Notes: generated from the letters alone by a model not told the origin. A stretch of DNA of 64,000 bases from Tubulanus polymorphus (GCF_964204645.1 NC_134026.1:7513450-7577449), one strand, 5' to 3'. Counted from the stretch's first letter, positions 1-10,560 are shown. A program made the numbers and translations.

Positions 1-110
1 TAATTTATCGCTTCTTTGAGCTGGTCAGCGTGGGAGTCAAGGTCCCTTTGAATAAACTTGTTTGGTAATATTTCGATATTGTATTTCTAGTTTTATGTCT
101 AGGGGAGGAG
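1..110. repeat. Flank of tRNA-Gln-associated dispersed repeat
   Basis: The text around 'gagctggtcagcgtg' followed by 'cttgtttggtaatatttc' matches the sequence 3' of the tRNA-Gln at 9692-9762 (about 9803-9890) and that following the broken tRNA at 10857-11098. The tRNA itself, if present, lies outside the window. Confidence 0.55.
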
Positions 111-280
111 GGGGCTGCTCTGGATGACTATCGGGATAAAATCTTGAACGTCGAAACCTTGAATCGATAAATCATTAGCAAAGAAACTCCTCGTTTTATT
201 AGTCTGGGATTCTCTATCGTTACAACACGTTAAAGTGTTTCACCAATGGTTGTATGCAGTGAATCTAACTTGAAACCAAT

Positions 281-382
281 GATATTCACGAATTTCTCGT
301 CCCAGTAAAAGATATAAGTAAAAATTTACCACATAGTTACACACATTTGAAACTGTCCACAAATGCCGTAGGAAAAAATTTC
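281..382 (-). pseudogene. Relic of family-1 GPCR (TM7 region)
   Basis: Read on the minus strand, this stretch encodes residues like GQFQMC followed by VNFYLYLLLGREIREY. That is the TM7 and proximal tail signature of the intact receptors at 1386-2336 and 3818-4762. One frame change splits it and nothing upstream is recognisable, so only about 30 codons survive. It shows that the receptor cluster extends to, and probably beyond, the left edge of the window. Confidence 0.7.
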
Positions 383-997
383 AAAATTATTCATGGATGG
401 AGAGCATTTCTTCGTAATAGATCCTTGACTCAAAAATATGATAATTCCTATGGTGTACGCATTTTTCATAGCTGTTTTATTTTTTTTCATTTTTTTGTAT
501 GGCCAAAACACTCAATCACTTAACGATCTCAAACTGAATGCCTATGAGATGTATGAATATAATAATTATGAATGTATCTATGCACGAGAATTGTTTTCGG
601 ATCTTAAAATGCGTTTATTTTTCCTAATCTGTAACGGTAATATTATTCTACTGTAATTTTAGAGTTTTCGTGAGTTGAGACGGTCAATGGATATATATAG
701 CCCAGATATGGTCCCGGATATGAATTATTATGATTATTACTAATTTCAAAAATTATCATTTTTCTTGTGTCTTCATATACATTTATAATTTAATCAAATT
801 ATATCTTCTTTATTCATTCTTATAACAAACTGTAGACAGTGCCCTGACTTGATAGTGTTTGGCAATATTTTTACAACAATTTGTCATCTGTTTCTGAGCA
901 GTTGTACTACTATTTTTTCAAGAATGTGTCAGATATATCATAAACGTGTCTAGTTTATAAAGATATATATTAAGTTTCTAGAATTATGCAAGGAGTC

Positions 998-1183
998 AGA
1001 GTTAGATCCTCACTTTGACTTTCCATACAGTCCTGATTTGAAAACCAAGATCTAGTATTATTCTGAAATGTTTGCTAGTTCATATAAACTGTTTATTAAC
1101 AGCTAGCAGACATTTCAGAATAATACTAGATCTTGGTTTTCAAATCAGGACGATATGGAAAGTCAAAGTGAGGATCTAACTCT
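998..1183. repeat. Long foldback (inverted repeat, arms about 80 bp)
   Basis: The left arm (about 998-1078) and right arm (about 1101-1183) are near-perfect reverse complements with a loop of about 22 nt. Only scattered differences are visible, for example 'catacagtcc' against the complement of 'ggacgatatgg'. It lies 200 bp from the end of the GPCR at 1386 and resembles a foldback MITE. No coding potential is seen. Confidence 0.85.
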
Positions 1184-1385
1184 ACTACGGTTTCATCAGT
1201 AGTTGGAGTTTTGTCGTCAACTTTACCGAGGACTTGAAACTGGAAGTCACAGATCACCAACGGAATCTACGATACGTATTATTCACGCTGAAAATCGAGC
1301 TTTTTCCCAACTGACAAGCGGAAATTCTAAGTTACTTAGTTTTACTGAATGAATTACAATCTTGTATCAAACTTCAATACAATGG

Positions 1386-2336
1386 TTATTTGACTGAATT
1401 TCTACAGCGAATTTTCGTACAGAAATATTCACGAATTTCTCGTCCCAGTAGAAGATATATGTAAAAATTAACTACATAGTTAAACATAAAGAATTGTGTA
1501 AATATATCATAAAGAAAATCTCTCTGTTCCACTGAGATTGGTAAAAATGTAGCTATAGTGGATGGAAGTGTAAATATTGCAAATGCGAGTGAAACTGTTA
1601 CAAGCATTATTGTTGTACGTTTTGCTTTTGTAGTTTTCTGATCAGACGAAATCATTTTTGAACCTCTGAATAACTGAACTATTATAACAGAATTTGACGC
1701 TAGAATCAGAATTAACGGTAACAGGTAAATGTAAATGACTATTATGACGAAAAATTTTATCTGGTCAAACAATTTGTAGTAACATCCAAAAAACCGGTCG
1801 GTAAAATGTATGGACAAAGCCGGTGTAAGATTCATAACCAGTACATTCACTGCAGTAATTATCAACATAGTAAATCTAGCGAATCTCGGTGTACATATCA
1901 AACGAGATGTGAACGGGAAGAGCACAACTGCCGCACGTTCCATAGATATTGCTACTATTAACCACGAACTATTGCAGGCTGCAAGGTTCATTGTAAATTC
2001 ATATGTTTGACAACTGATCAGTGAATTCATGATGAATATTGGACCATCTTTAACGTGCAAGAGAACAAACTGTAAAACAGGCAACAGTGTATAATTGAAA
2101 CAGTACGTGAAATCACTGAGAGACAAAACGATAAGATAGTTAGCGTAAGATAAACTGCGGAATCTGCGACTTATCATTATCAGGAAAGTAGCTGAATTTC
2201 CGAAGGCTCCTAACAGGAACACGATAGGCAGAATGACCAGTGGCACAGTGCGGTAGATTCCTGACCTGTTCACCACAGACATGATGACTATGTAACTGTT
2301 ATAAGTTCGGCCGATTTGCATCTGAGTTGAATTCAT
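1386..2336 (-). CDS. Rhodopsin-like GPCR, family 1 copy A (316 aa, intact)
   Basis: This is a single-exon seven-transmembrane receptor of the plasma membrane. Visible class-A features: two N-terminal N-glycosylation sites (NST at residue 2 and NRS near 23), GNSATF in TM1, LSLSD in TM2, a Cys at the start of TM3 paired in family fashion with the Cys of FGCYY in ECL2, E-R-A in place of D/E-R-Y at the end of TM3, a basic ICL3 containing KTTKAKRTT, a TM6 with LAFAIFTLP lacking the usual CWxP, and NFYIY in place of NPxxY in TM7. The tail ends with two Cys that could be palmitoylated. The start ATG (2334-2336) and its context 'gaattcatgatt' are conserved in every paralogue. Copies at 3818 and 17189 are the closest intact relatives. 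The ligand is unknown; a peptide or chemosensory receptor is an inference from the tandem expansion. Confidence 0.88.
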   Translation of the reverse strand: MNSTQMQIGRTYNSYIVIMSVVNRSGIYRTVPLVILPIVFLLGAFGNSATFLIMISRRFRSLSYANYLIVLSLSDFTYCFNYTLLPVLQFVLLHVKDGPIFIMNSLISCQTYEFTMNLAACNSSWLIVAISMERAAVVLFPFTSRLICTPRFARFTMLIITAVNVLVMNLTPALSIHFTDRFFGCYYKLFDQIKFFVIIVIYIYLLPLILILASNSVIIVQLFRGSKMISSDQKTTKAKRTTIMLVTVSLAFAIFTLPSTIATFLPISVEQRDFLYDIFTQFFMFNYVVNFYIYLLLGREIREYFCTKIRCRNSVK

Positions 2337-2448
2337 GATTCATAGTAATCAACAGTTGAAGGTGTGGACTGAATATATGAATAGAATGACGCAAAATAAA
2401 GCCATGTATAATATCTCGAAACTCACAATATATTGTTCGCCTCTTATC

Positions 2449-2790
2449 GAAAATCAATTCTCAGAAATCTAACGCAATTTACTCAGATTTTGTGAAAGTC
2501 TATTATTGTGTAAAATATAGATGTAATTAAATTAAATATCAATATTCGTTGTACAAGAATTCATTGTAATTGATTAAATATCTTATAGTAAAACATCTGA
2601 ACGGGTTGGAAAATGTTTGCACAAATTTAATTTGTTCCAAGTAAGCTCAGAATGATATCACAATATCACAATGAACAAGCAGTACAACATAAATGTAACA
2701 AATTGGATATAAATCAATATTCATTGTACAATAATTCACCATAAATATCCTATAGTAAAACATCTGAAAATGTACATACTGTTTGAAAAT
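2449..2790 (-). promoter_or_regulatory. Conserved upstream block of family-1 GPCR genes
   Basis: The block starts near 'ctcagaaatctaacgcaattt' and runs through 'tattcgttgtacaagaattc' to 'tagtaaaacatctgaa'. Related text recurs 5' of other family-1 genes: about 4962-5030, 15838-15990, 18350-18420, 52015-52110 and 53700-53860. Part of it is repeated again at 2700-2790. It may hold the promoter or 5' UTR, or may simply be carried along by duplication. No TATA box or start site can be assigned. Confidence 0.4.
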
Positions 2791-3069
2791 GCTTGCACAA
2801 GTTCAAATCACACATCTTGTTGGTTCATTTTTGTAATTTTCGATTTTTGTGTGCAATGATAAAGTGCTGGAATGTATGACAGACAATTTTGATTTCTGAC
2901 GCTTTGGGAGTTTCACAACCTAACAATGAAATGTATTTTACTAGAGAGTGTGTTGTGTAGAAAAAGTAAACTAAAATAAAACTGCAATGATTTGTGGTAA
3001 AAGAAATTCAATTTTACAAATTGCATGTAATTCCCAGGAGAAATAATAACCATTTAGCAAGTTAATTTG

Positions 3070-3175
3070 GTGAATCGGCTTTAGGGGGCGGTACCATACG
3101 GTATTAGTCGATTGGGCTGATATTCAAATAAATCCTGGTAGAGATAATGTCGCAACGAATAATTAATACACATCT
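3070..3175. repeat. Dispersed repeat ('gggggcggtaccatacggta' type)
   Basis: This matches 7405-7475 ('gagggcgctaccagacggta', then 'aaatcctagaag') and weakly 7300-7340. A second shared piece links 3600-3690 with 8100-8185 ('aagatc.atgcagtt.gagatcgaaaa', then 'atttcattggtttcg'). These are several short interspersed copies of unknown class. Confidence 0.45.
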
Positions 3176-3450
3176 ATCCAAGGTTATACTCAATTCTGGG
3201 TACCTATACTTGCTTACGTACCATGATCACGAGTGTAAGGCGCAGTATACCCGAGAAAAGAAAATGGCGGCCACTATGGGCAGCCATCCCCGCCAAACAG
3301 GCGCTTGTGAAGGATAAACCCATAACGTGAAGTATAATGTAGTAATATGAAGGATAAACTCATAACGTGAAGGATTATGTCATGACGTGAAGGATCAACT
3401 CACGTCATCAAGGATAAACCTATTATGTCAACAGATGGCGTGCCGGTCGG

Positions 3451-3549
3451 AAATAGACCGGCAACCAGTCTAAAATAATTTCGGTTAAAATGCAAATTCA
3501 TTTTACGCATTTTAACCGAAATTATTTTAGACTGGTTGCCGGTCTATTT
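3451..3549. repeat. Perfect 43-bp inverted repeat with 13-nt loop
   Basis: Bases 3451-3493 and 3507-3549 are exact reverse complements over 43 bp, separated by a 13-nt AT-rich loop. It sits just after short imperfect repeats of 'gaaggataaac' and 'cataacgtgaagg' (about 3308-3420). The perfect arms suggest a young foldback element or a structure kept perfect by conversion. Confidence 0.9.
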
Positions 3550-3817
3550 CGATAAAATCGCTGCGGCAATTCACGTCGTGATTCACAATCTATGGCTTCA
3601 ATACGTTTTTGAATCACGATTCTAAAGATCGATGCAGTTCGAGATCGAAAACAGTCGCCGCGGATTTCATTGGTTTCGCCTGTGAAGGAATCATTCTACT
3701 ATGCATTAGTAGCGAAAGCTTGTATACAAATGAGACTAGTTAATTCTTACAGAACTATCTTTCTTTCCTTTTTTACTTATTAATGAGTGTTGTGTCAACT
3801 TGAATTCATTAGACAAG

Positions 3818-4762
3818 TTATTTGACTGGAATTCTACAGTGAATGTTCATGCAGAAATATTTACGAATTTCTCGTCCCAGTAAAAGATATATGTAGAAAT
3901 TTACCACATAGTTACACATTTGAAACTGTCCAAATATGTCATAGAGAAAATCTTTCTGTTCCTGTGGGTTTGATAAAAATACAGTAATAGTAATTGGAAG
4001 TGTGAATATTGCAAATGCGAGTGAAACTGTTACAAGCATTATTGTTGTACGTTTTGATTTTGTAGTTTTCTGATCAGACGAAAACATTTTTGAACCTCTG
4101 AATAACTGAACTAATATGACAGAATTTGATGTTAGAATCAAAAATAAAGGCAGTACATAATTCTGGATGACAAATATCGTAAAATATGTTATTTGGTCAG
4201 ACAATTCGTAGTAACATCCAAAAGACTGGTCGGAAAAATGTATCGAAAAAGTAGGAAGGAAATTAATAACCAGGACATTGACCGCAGTTAATGTAAATAT
4301 AACAAATCTAGCGAATCTCGGTGTACATATCAAACGAGATGTGAACGGGAAGAGGACAACTGCCGCACGTTCTAGAGATATTGCTATTATCAGCCATGAA
4401 CTATTGCATTGAACAAGCGCCATTACAAATTCATATGTTTGACAACTGATCACTGAATTCATGATGAATATAGGACCATCTTCAACGTGCAAGAGAACAA
4501 ACTGTAAAACAGGCATCAGTGTGAAATTGATACAGAATGTGAAATCACAGACTGACAAGACGATAAGATAGTTAGCGTAAGATAAACTGCGGAATCTGCG
4601 ACTTATCATTATCAGGAAAGTAGCTGAATTTCCGAACGCCCCAAACAAGAATACGACTGGCAGAATGACAAGTGACACAGTACGATATATTCCAGATCTC
4701 TTCACAACAGACACGAGAACGGTATTACTAAGATAAGCTCGACCAATCTGAGTTGAATTCAT
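3818..4762 (-). CDS. Rhodopsin-like GPCR, family 1 copy B (314 aa, intact)
   Basis: An intact single-exon paralogue of the gene at 1386-2336, two residues shorter at the N terminus. The same landmarks are present: N-terminal NST, GNSATF (TM1), LSVCD (TM2), Cys before TM3, E-R-A after TM3, FGCYY in ECL2, basic KTTKSKRTT in ICL3, and NFYIYLLLGREIR at TM7 and helix 8. Differences concentrate in TM5 and the extracellular loops, the usual ligand-facing parts. The start is the ATG at 4760-4762 in the shared 'gaattcatgatt' context. The 5' flank to about 5030 carries the family's conserved block. The ligand is not identifiable. Confidence 0.88.
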   Translation of the reverse strand: MNSTQIGRAYLSNTVLVSVVKRSGIYRTVSLVILPVVFLFGAFGNSATFLIMISRRFRSLSYANYLIVLSVCDFTFCINFTLMPVLQFVLLHVEDGPIFIMNSVISCQTYEFVMALVQCNSSWLIIAISLERAAVVLFPFTSRLICTPRFARFVIFTLTAVNVLVINFLPTFSIHFSDQSFGCYYELSDQITYFTIFVIQNYVLPLFLILTSNSVILVQLFRGSKMFSSDQKTTKSKRTTIMLVTVSLAFAIFTLPITITVFLSNPQEQKDFLYDIFGQFQMCNYVVNFYIYLLLGREIRKYFCMNIHCRIPVK

Positions 4763-5129
4763 GATTCTTGAGGATCAAATGAGAACTGACTCTCTGAAAG
4801 TATAGTGAATGTCTGAGAATGTCCTGAGTCTGCGAGTATAACTGACTGTGAGAATGTTCTGGAACTGTCCGTGTCTTCTCGCGTATCGGAAAATTAATCT
4901 AACTTTGACATAAAGAAATCATATAAGTCTTTATTCCATCTAAAATTCATTTGTAGAATTTGTTGTTAATAAATTTTCAGAAATCTAACACAATAGACTC
5001 AGATTTAGTGAAAGTTTATTATCGTGTAAATCAAAGCATCAAAACTTGTATGAAAACATCTGAACAGGTTGGAAAAACAAACCGAATAGTGGGCTCATTG
5101 AGTCTGGGGTCTATTAGATACCCTGTAAC

Positions 5130-5424
5130 GATTGTAACATGATGTACATCGATGAAACGGGTAGCAATCTTGGTCAACGTGTTAAGGAACATACGTAGGG
5201 TAGACATCCGTAATCAAAAACCTGAGAGTGGGATAGCAAACCATGTTTTTACAACCAACCACCAAAATCAACTGATAAAGGGCAGAAGCATCCACGCAGC
5301 TAAAACGAGGGTCTGAAAATTTGAAATTTCAGATATTTTTCTTAAGGCACTTAGTGAGGAAATACATGCTAAATCTTACGCTACATGTGTTATCAACTTC
5401 AAACGTGAACCTTTTAAAGAATAG
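5130..5424 (+). pseudogene. Decayed GIY-YIG endonuclease, probably from a Penelope-like element
   Basis: The plus strand reads MMYIDETGSNLGQRVKEH, close to the YIG(E/Q)TGR..L..R..EH core of retroelement GIY-YIG nucleases. It then hits a stop and continues in another frame as SGIANHVFTTNHQNQL, the usual 'A.H....H' second motif, ending in a stop near 5424. At least one frameshift and two in-frame stops make it nonfunctional. No reverse transcriptase was found upstream, so this is a 3' fragment of the element. Penelope-like origin is inferred from the domain and from Penelope-like ends elsewhere in the window. Confidence 0.6.
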
Positions 5425-5579
5425 TTCTTCCTCAGCACGCGCCATCTCTATGGGTTAAAGGGAACTAATTTCGTATTCTGAAGGTTGATATCGTATTTTC
5501 TCGGGTGTCAATTCGTTGAAATCACAAAGGAAATTTTTACAGGAAGAATAGGCTTCAACCATGCATGGTGCGGTAAGAA

Positions 5580-5688
5580 AAGAGAGAGAGAGAGAGAGAG
5601 AGAGGGAGGGAGGGAGGGAGGGAGGTAGGGAGGGAGGGAGGGAGGGAGGGAGGGAGGGAGGGAGGGAGGGGGAGAGAGATAGCGGGAG
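5580..5688. repeat. (AG)n / (GGGA)n microsatellite
   Basis: A purine tract of pure AG followed by about 20 GGGA units. On the opposite strand it reads as a Pro-Ser-Leu repeat, which I regard as an artefact. Confidence 0.95.
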
Positions 5689-5799
5689 AGACCAGTGTAT
5701 ATCCGGGTAGATCGAATTCTATACAGCGTATTAGAGCTTAGAACCGATTCTGAAAATTGAATCCTGTTCATCAACGATAGCAGATCCGCGCAACAGATT

Positions 5800-8530
5800 C
5801 TGCTGAAATGGAATTAGAAAAAAACTCTCGTCGTAATGTCTTTATCCTTTTTGGAATTAGACGCCAGTCGTCGGAAATTCAATCTAGTTTCTTTTTAACT
5901 GAATTCAATCGAATTTCGCTACTCAATTTTTGCTAAAGAAACTGTTTGATTCGATACTAACGATGACTTATAATCTCTCTTGATTAAAGAATGGACTGTC
6001 TAGTCCACGATCAAACCGGCCGGGGTTCTGTGATTTCTGTGTTTGTGTCAGATTCTCAGTCTCCCGCTGGCAACAGCTCTCTCTTGTCTCTCTTTTACTG
6101 TAATCCATTGACTCTTGATATTAAGAGTTTCGATACAGTATAGTATTCATTTTTCATTAGGTTGTAATTACATTTTATTACATTATTGATATTGCATAAT
6201 ATACAGTGAAAAATGTATGCTTCCGAGGGTGCTGGAATACCGTCGAGCTTTGTCTGTGCCCTACAATCCATAGATTTGCCCTCATTTGGCGTAGTAAAGT
6301 ACCCCTGAAAACCACAAGTTTAATGTTGATTGCCCTTTTTGCCGGGTTTGACACAGAAACTGCCCTCCCCCATAAATGTGAGTGCCCGTACACAATTCGG
6401 AACTCCCTCGAGATAGGGCCCTGGATCCGCCCCTGCAAGGATCTATCGGAGCCGTGCCCGGGGCCTCATTCTTACAGTACTATAGTCATTGTTTCGCATC
6501 TCACAGCTTCGTGTTCTAAAAAATCCCGATTCATTTATTTTGTTGTGAAAAGCCAAGATCGTGTGAAAATTGTGATTTCGTCAATTTGATCCCCGTTGAT
6601 TTCACACATACTTGTAAAATATATACCATAAAACAGACAACTGCATTAAATTCCAAGAGATTTTCATTGCACCATTGCCGAGAAGTGGAGACACTTTTTA
6701 TTCAGATGTATTTTCCGTAAACCATGTCACTACACATACAATATTATGTATAATCGGTATTTATTTTAATACATGATGTGTTACGTGGTTCCGAGGGACA
6801 CAGCGCTAGCCAATAGGCTGACTGGACGTACTTAAAAACTTAAGGCACTGAAACTCAATGACCAGCATCAAACTGATGGTGGTTTGGCCCACACCATTCA
6901 TTATCAGTTGTGACGAGCTGCTATGGTAGTGACTTCTGTTTAAAAACCAAAGTCATTAGTTGGTTTATTTCTCCGATGAAATTAGAGGTACGTAATTGAC
7001 ATTAGAAATTAAGCTTGCAAGTGTAAAGTTCAGGTGCTTCAATAAAATAAACAAAACAGCTAATAAAATATATCTTTCGTTGCAAACTATTTCTAATATT
7101 TTGTGCATTTGTTTGCGAAAATTGGCAGGGCTGCGTTGCGCTGCGGGGGCGCTACAGGGCCAGGCGCTGGTGGGAAGTGGATAGTGAGATATCACCACCA
7201 GAGGGCAGCAGTATCCGGTACGAATGGAACGGACTGAGGCGCGTGTCCTTACTGGAAAAAATAGAGACCGGAATGAATCTAAAAATAGTTGAGAGAATCA
7301 GCTTCAGGGAGCGGTACCGAACGGTCGTAGGTCTAGAGGGCTGATTCTGTGTCTTTTTCTAGCTGAAATAATGACCAGTGGAATTTAGTTCAGCTTAGTT
7401 TTAGAGGGCGCTACCAGACGGTATGAGTCGAGCGGGCCGATTTGCATATAAATCCTAGAAGACTTAATGAATAATTAACGAATGATGATTAATATTTTAT
7501 TTAAAACTTTTATATAAATCAATCACAATACAGATTTCTGACACGAATCTGACAGAAGAACGTGTAACAAATTCATGGACCTAAATCCGGAACAAGCAAG
7601 ACTTGGCACCACTGCAGTCAGTTGACTGATATCGGACCAGTCTATAACCAAACTAACAACAATGTGAGACCATTCTAATGATTGAAAACAATTTTGCACC
7701 TAATCAATAATACTGCTCTTGGGCTCGGTGTCAGTTGTTCGTAGCTTTCATCGAAGACCAGTCTAAAATTCGTTTTACGTTGTTCTATAATAATTTAAGG
7801 CCACCCACTCACAGGCAATTTCCTGTCATTCTATAGCTAAACCAGGTCATTAAGATCTGTTTTAAGAATTTGAAAACGATTGTATACAACCGGCCCCTGG
7901 AGGTGCACACGGGGTCAGAGATAACTAGGAACCAGTCATGCAGGAGAGGTGAATATAGAAGTTTATCAAAAGGAGATGCTTGAGATGATTTGGGAGGCAA
8001 GTAAACCTCAGCAGCAACAGCAGCAGCGACGTTGGCGGCTGAGTTCTGATGACAGCAATTCGCGTCGTGTTTTACGGCTTCATGGAATTTTTATTTCTCT
8101 CGCCCGCGATCCTGAAGATCAATGCAGTTTGAGATCGAAAAATGCCATAGAGCATTTCATTGGTTTCGTCTCTCGGTGGATGTTTTAAGAACTCAGTCAC
8201 GTTATAACGAGAACCGTCACGAACGCACTCGAAGAGATCTAAGACCGCACAAATTCAAACGGTTCGACTAATCCCCCCCCAATACTCGGAAACGATTTAT
8301 GCTTCCAGAATACAGGATGCTACATGAAGTCCCTCCTTGAAATGGCATGACTCATGGATTCAACGGACTAGTACGGTCATAAGTCTTCGCCCTGAAACTG
8401 GGTTCTGGACAAAAATCGTGAATTTTGCCCCCTTCGACCGGTTCTAGATCGAGAAGCTGACTGGTCTTAAGTTATCAGATTTGGTATAGAGCATTGGTTT
8501 TAGACTGGTCTTTAGTCTCAGCCCTCACTA
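5800..8530. other. Gene-free stretch, repeats only
   Basis: No credible coding exon seen. It contains a CAGGGGCGGAT-type repeat end near 6420-6436, the dispersed repeat copies at 7300-7475 and 8040-8190, and the 'taagaccagtctaaa' type sequence around 7740-7790 and 8450-8515. Confidence 0.5.
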
Positions 8531-8539
8531 CCGGCCCTT

Positions 8540-8835
8540 TAGGTCGGACACTTGATAGTGAGGGTTTCAGGCCTCGGTTTTTCTGAGGTCCGACGCCTGA
8601 TAACGAGGGTTTCAGTTTCTCTGTCAGGTCTGACGCCTGATGGCGTGGGTTTCATGCCTCATTTTCTCCGCGGTCTGACGCCTGATAGCGTGGGTTTCAT
8701 GCCTCATTTTCTCCGCGGTCTGACGCCTGATAGCGTGGGTTTCATGCCTCATTTTCTCCGCGGTCTGACGCCTGATAGCGAGGGTTTCAAGCCTCAGTTT
8801 CTCTGAGATCTGACGCCTGATAACGCGGGTTTTTC
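8540..8835. repeat. 45-bp minisatellite, about 6-7 units
   Basis: The unit contains 'tctgacgcctgatagcg' then 'gggtttcatgcctca', at a spacing of 45 bp. The three central units are identical; the outer ones diverge, and one is short by about 6 bp. The right end overlaps the last 15 or so codons and the stop of the gene at 8787-9494. Confidence 0.9.
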
Positions 8836-9494
8836 ACTATCGGACTGTAAGATTGTCCCGTTCTACTGGCACCGTGAATCAACTCATACGCGAAATAAGT
8901 CTCACAAATTGAGCTGATTACTCCGGTCACTAATGCGATCAATCTTAACGCAAATGACATTATATGCATGCCAGGGTTCGCTCCCATTAGCGGGCTTAAC
9001 ATGAAATTACGTATTTTTTCCTCATTTGCAATTTCGATGCACGTAAACACGAACGAAGCCAGTCCGGTGAGAGTTGAAAACACAGAGAATATGATACAAA
9101 CCATGAAAACGGTTAGAGTTTGTTTTCTACTGGAAATCAACGTAAACACACCGCTTACTCCGAAAAATGCTGCCATATAAAACACGTTTATATAATGTCT
9201 CTCCGGGTAGATAAGCGTGGACATGTACATCGAGTCGGCGACTATTTCTATCACTGCTGATATGAGGAAACTACTGCCCAGAATCCGACTTCGACGAGGG
9301 TACAGTTGTTTCGATGTGACCGGAAGTTCCGGCAGATCGTGTTGCGTTTGTTCGGCTACGATCGTCTGTTGTTGTTGGTCTGGAACTAGTTCCGGTTCCG
9401 GTGCGGGTAACATACTCTCAACTTCCAGCGTACCATCCTCGCTATCCGCAGTCGGTTCCTCCTGGCAGTTTGTATTCACGTGAATTTCAGCCAT
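8787..9494 (-). CDS. Four-transmembrane protein of unknown function (235 aa)
   Basis: The N-terminal 65-70 residues are polar, acidic and Gln/Pro-rich and likely cytosolic. A PRRSR stop-transfer-like stretch and four hydrophobic segments follow, at about 71-91, 101-121, 127-153 and 177-203. The short C-terminal tail ends DLRETEA. The topology (both ends inside, short loops) resembles MS4A/CD20-like or other small tetraspan proteins, but I see no diagnostic motif and leave the family open. The ATG at 9492-9494 is the first in frame. The last 15 or so residues are encoded by the 45-bp minisatellite, so the present stop was probably acquired from the repeat. An upstream or downstream exon cannot be excluded. 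Confidence 0.6.
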   Translation of the reverse strand: MAEIHVNTNCQEEPTADSEDGTLEVESMLPAPEPELVPDQQQQTIVAEQTQHDLPELPVTSKQLYPRRSRILGSSFLISAVIEIVADSMYMSTLIYPERHYINVFYMAAFFGVSGVFTLISSRKQTLTVFMVCIIFSVFSTLTGLASFVFTCIEIANEEKIRNFMLSPLMGANPGMHIMSFALRLIALVTGVISSICETYFAYELIHGASRTGQSYSPIVKNPRYQASDLRETEA

Positions 9495-9691
9495 TTTGAA
9501 AAAATCTGGAAAAAATTCAATAGAATTAAATATTTGATAGAATTATGCAAATGCCAGCCTGCGGGATATTCAAAATTCGGCCGAAATGATTTTGAATCGA
9601 CGAAATAAAATCTACGAATTAAATTTATAATGATTGGTCATTAAATGATAGTTTTTTGTTCAATATTTCCCCTGGAAATAAAAATAATGCA

Positions 9692-9762
9692 GGTTCTACC
9701 GAGATTCGAACTCGGGCTACTGGATTCAAAGTCCAATGTGCTAACCACTACACCATAGAACC
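9692..9762 (-). tRNA. tRNA-Gln (anticodon TTG)
   Basis: On the minus strand this folds as a 71-nt cloverleaf: acceptor GGTTCTA/TAGAACC, D arm with AGTGGTTAGC, anticodon stem TTGGA/TCCAG around loop CTTTGAA (anticodon TTG), and T arm CCGAG-TTCGAAT-CTCGG. No intron. The A box and B box (GTTCGAATC) are intact. An identical copy is at 13285-13355. Confidence 0.95.
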
Positions 9763-10560
9763 AGTTGTTGTCACCAACTGTTCTGGGCCGTGTTTATTGT
9801 CAGTTTGAGCTGGTCAGCGTGAGGGTTAAAGTCCCTTTCTAGTTATAAATTGTCCTAAGCACGAATAGACTTGTTAGGTAATATTTCAACATTGTTTGCC
9901 TGACGGTGTATTTCATAAGTCTTATTTGTATACTACATGTGTATTATGCCTAGGCCTTAGGTAAACATTACAAGCGCTCACTAGAGGGCGCTTGTTCGTT
10001 TACGTTAGACCTTCTGAGACCTATTTGTTGAAAAGGTTAAAGCTGGTTAAGTGTTAAGCTTGAATTGTTGTCCCCATAGAAAATATGAATTCATCAATCC
10101 AACCAACGATAATTTGACTTTCTCGTGGTCCCGCAGCAGCCATCTTAAAAAACTATCTAGAAATGTGTTATACCATGGGCTCTTCGTTTTAGAGTCCATG
10201 GTTATACGAATAAATGCTATATCGCAAATCAATAAATTACTATGTCTATATGTAATATCAGTAAACTAGAATGTATCGGAATTTCTGTCGTAATTTTGTT
10301 CGAAATACAGAGAGACATAGAGACGACAAGTTGTTGCCTGAAGCTTCTTCCCTAACGATTCATTCTCGACTTGTTGTTTATCATTGCGACGACAGTTCTA
10401 TTAATTCTGCTGGTAATTAAATTTGTTACGTGTTGCTTCCAGCCACACGCGCACCTGCTCATCGTCTGCCGGCAGGTGCGTGTCGGTGACTATTTTGTTG
10501 ATATCGCTCGCATCCAGACAGCGTCGTCACGCAAGTCACGTGTTAATCGTTTTTAAAGAT
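9763..10560. other. tRNA-flanking repeat and non-coding sequence
   Basis: Bases 9780-9890 are shared with the left edge of the window and with 11105-11170. About 10025-10165 is related to the 'cagtttcacgaaa' MITE family ('aagcttgaattgttgtccc', then 'aaaatatgaa'). No gene recognised. Confidence 0.45.

Noticed and set aside
5508-5774. Pro/Ser/Leu-repeat frame
   Set aside because: Translation of the (GGGA)n microsatellite.
6206-6589. 127-codon plus-strand frame rich in Cys
   Set aside because: It overlaps a dispersed repeat end ('ggatccgcccctg'), has no domain, and has an opposing frame of similar length.
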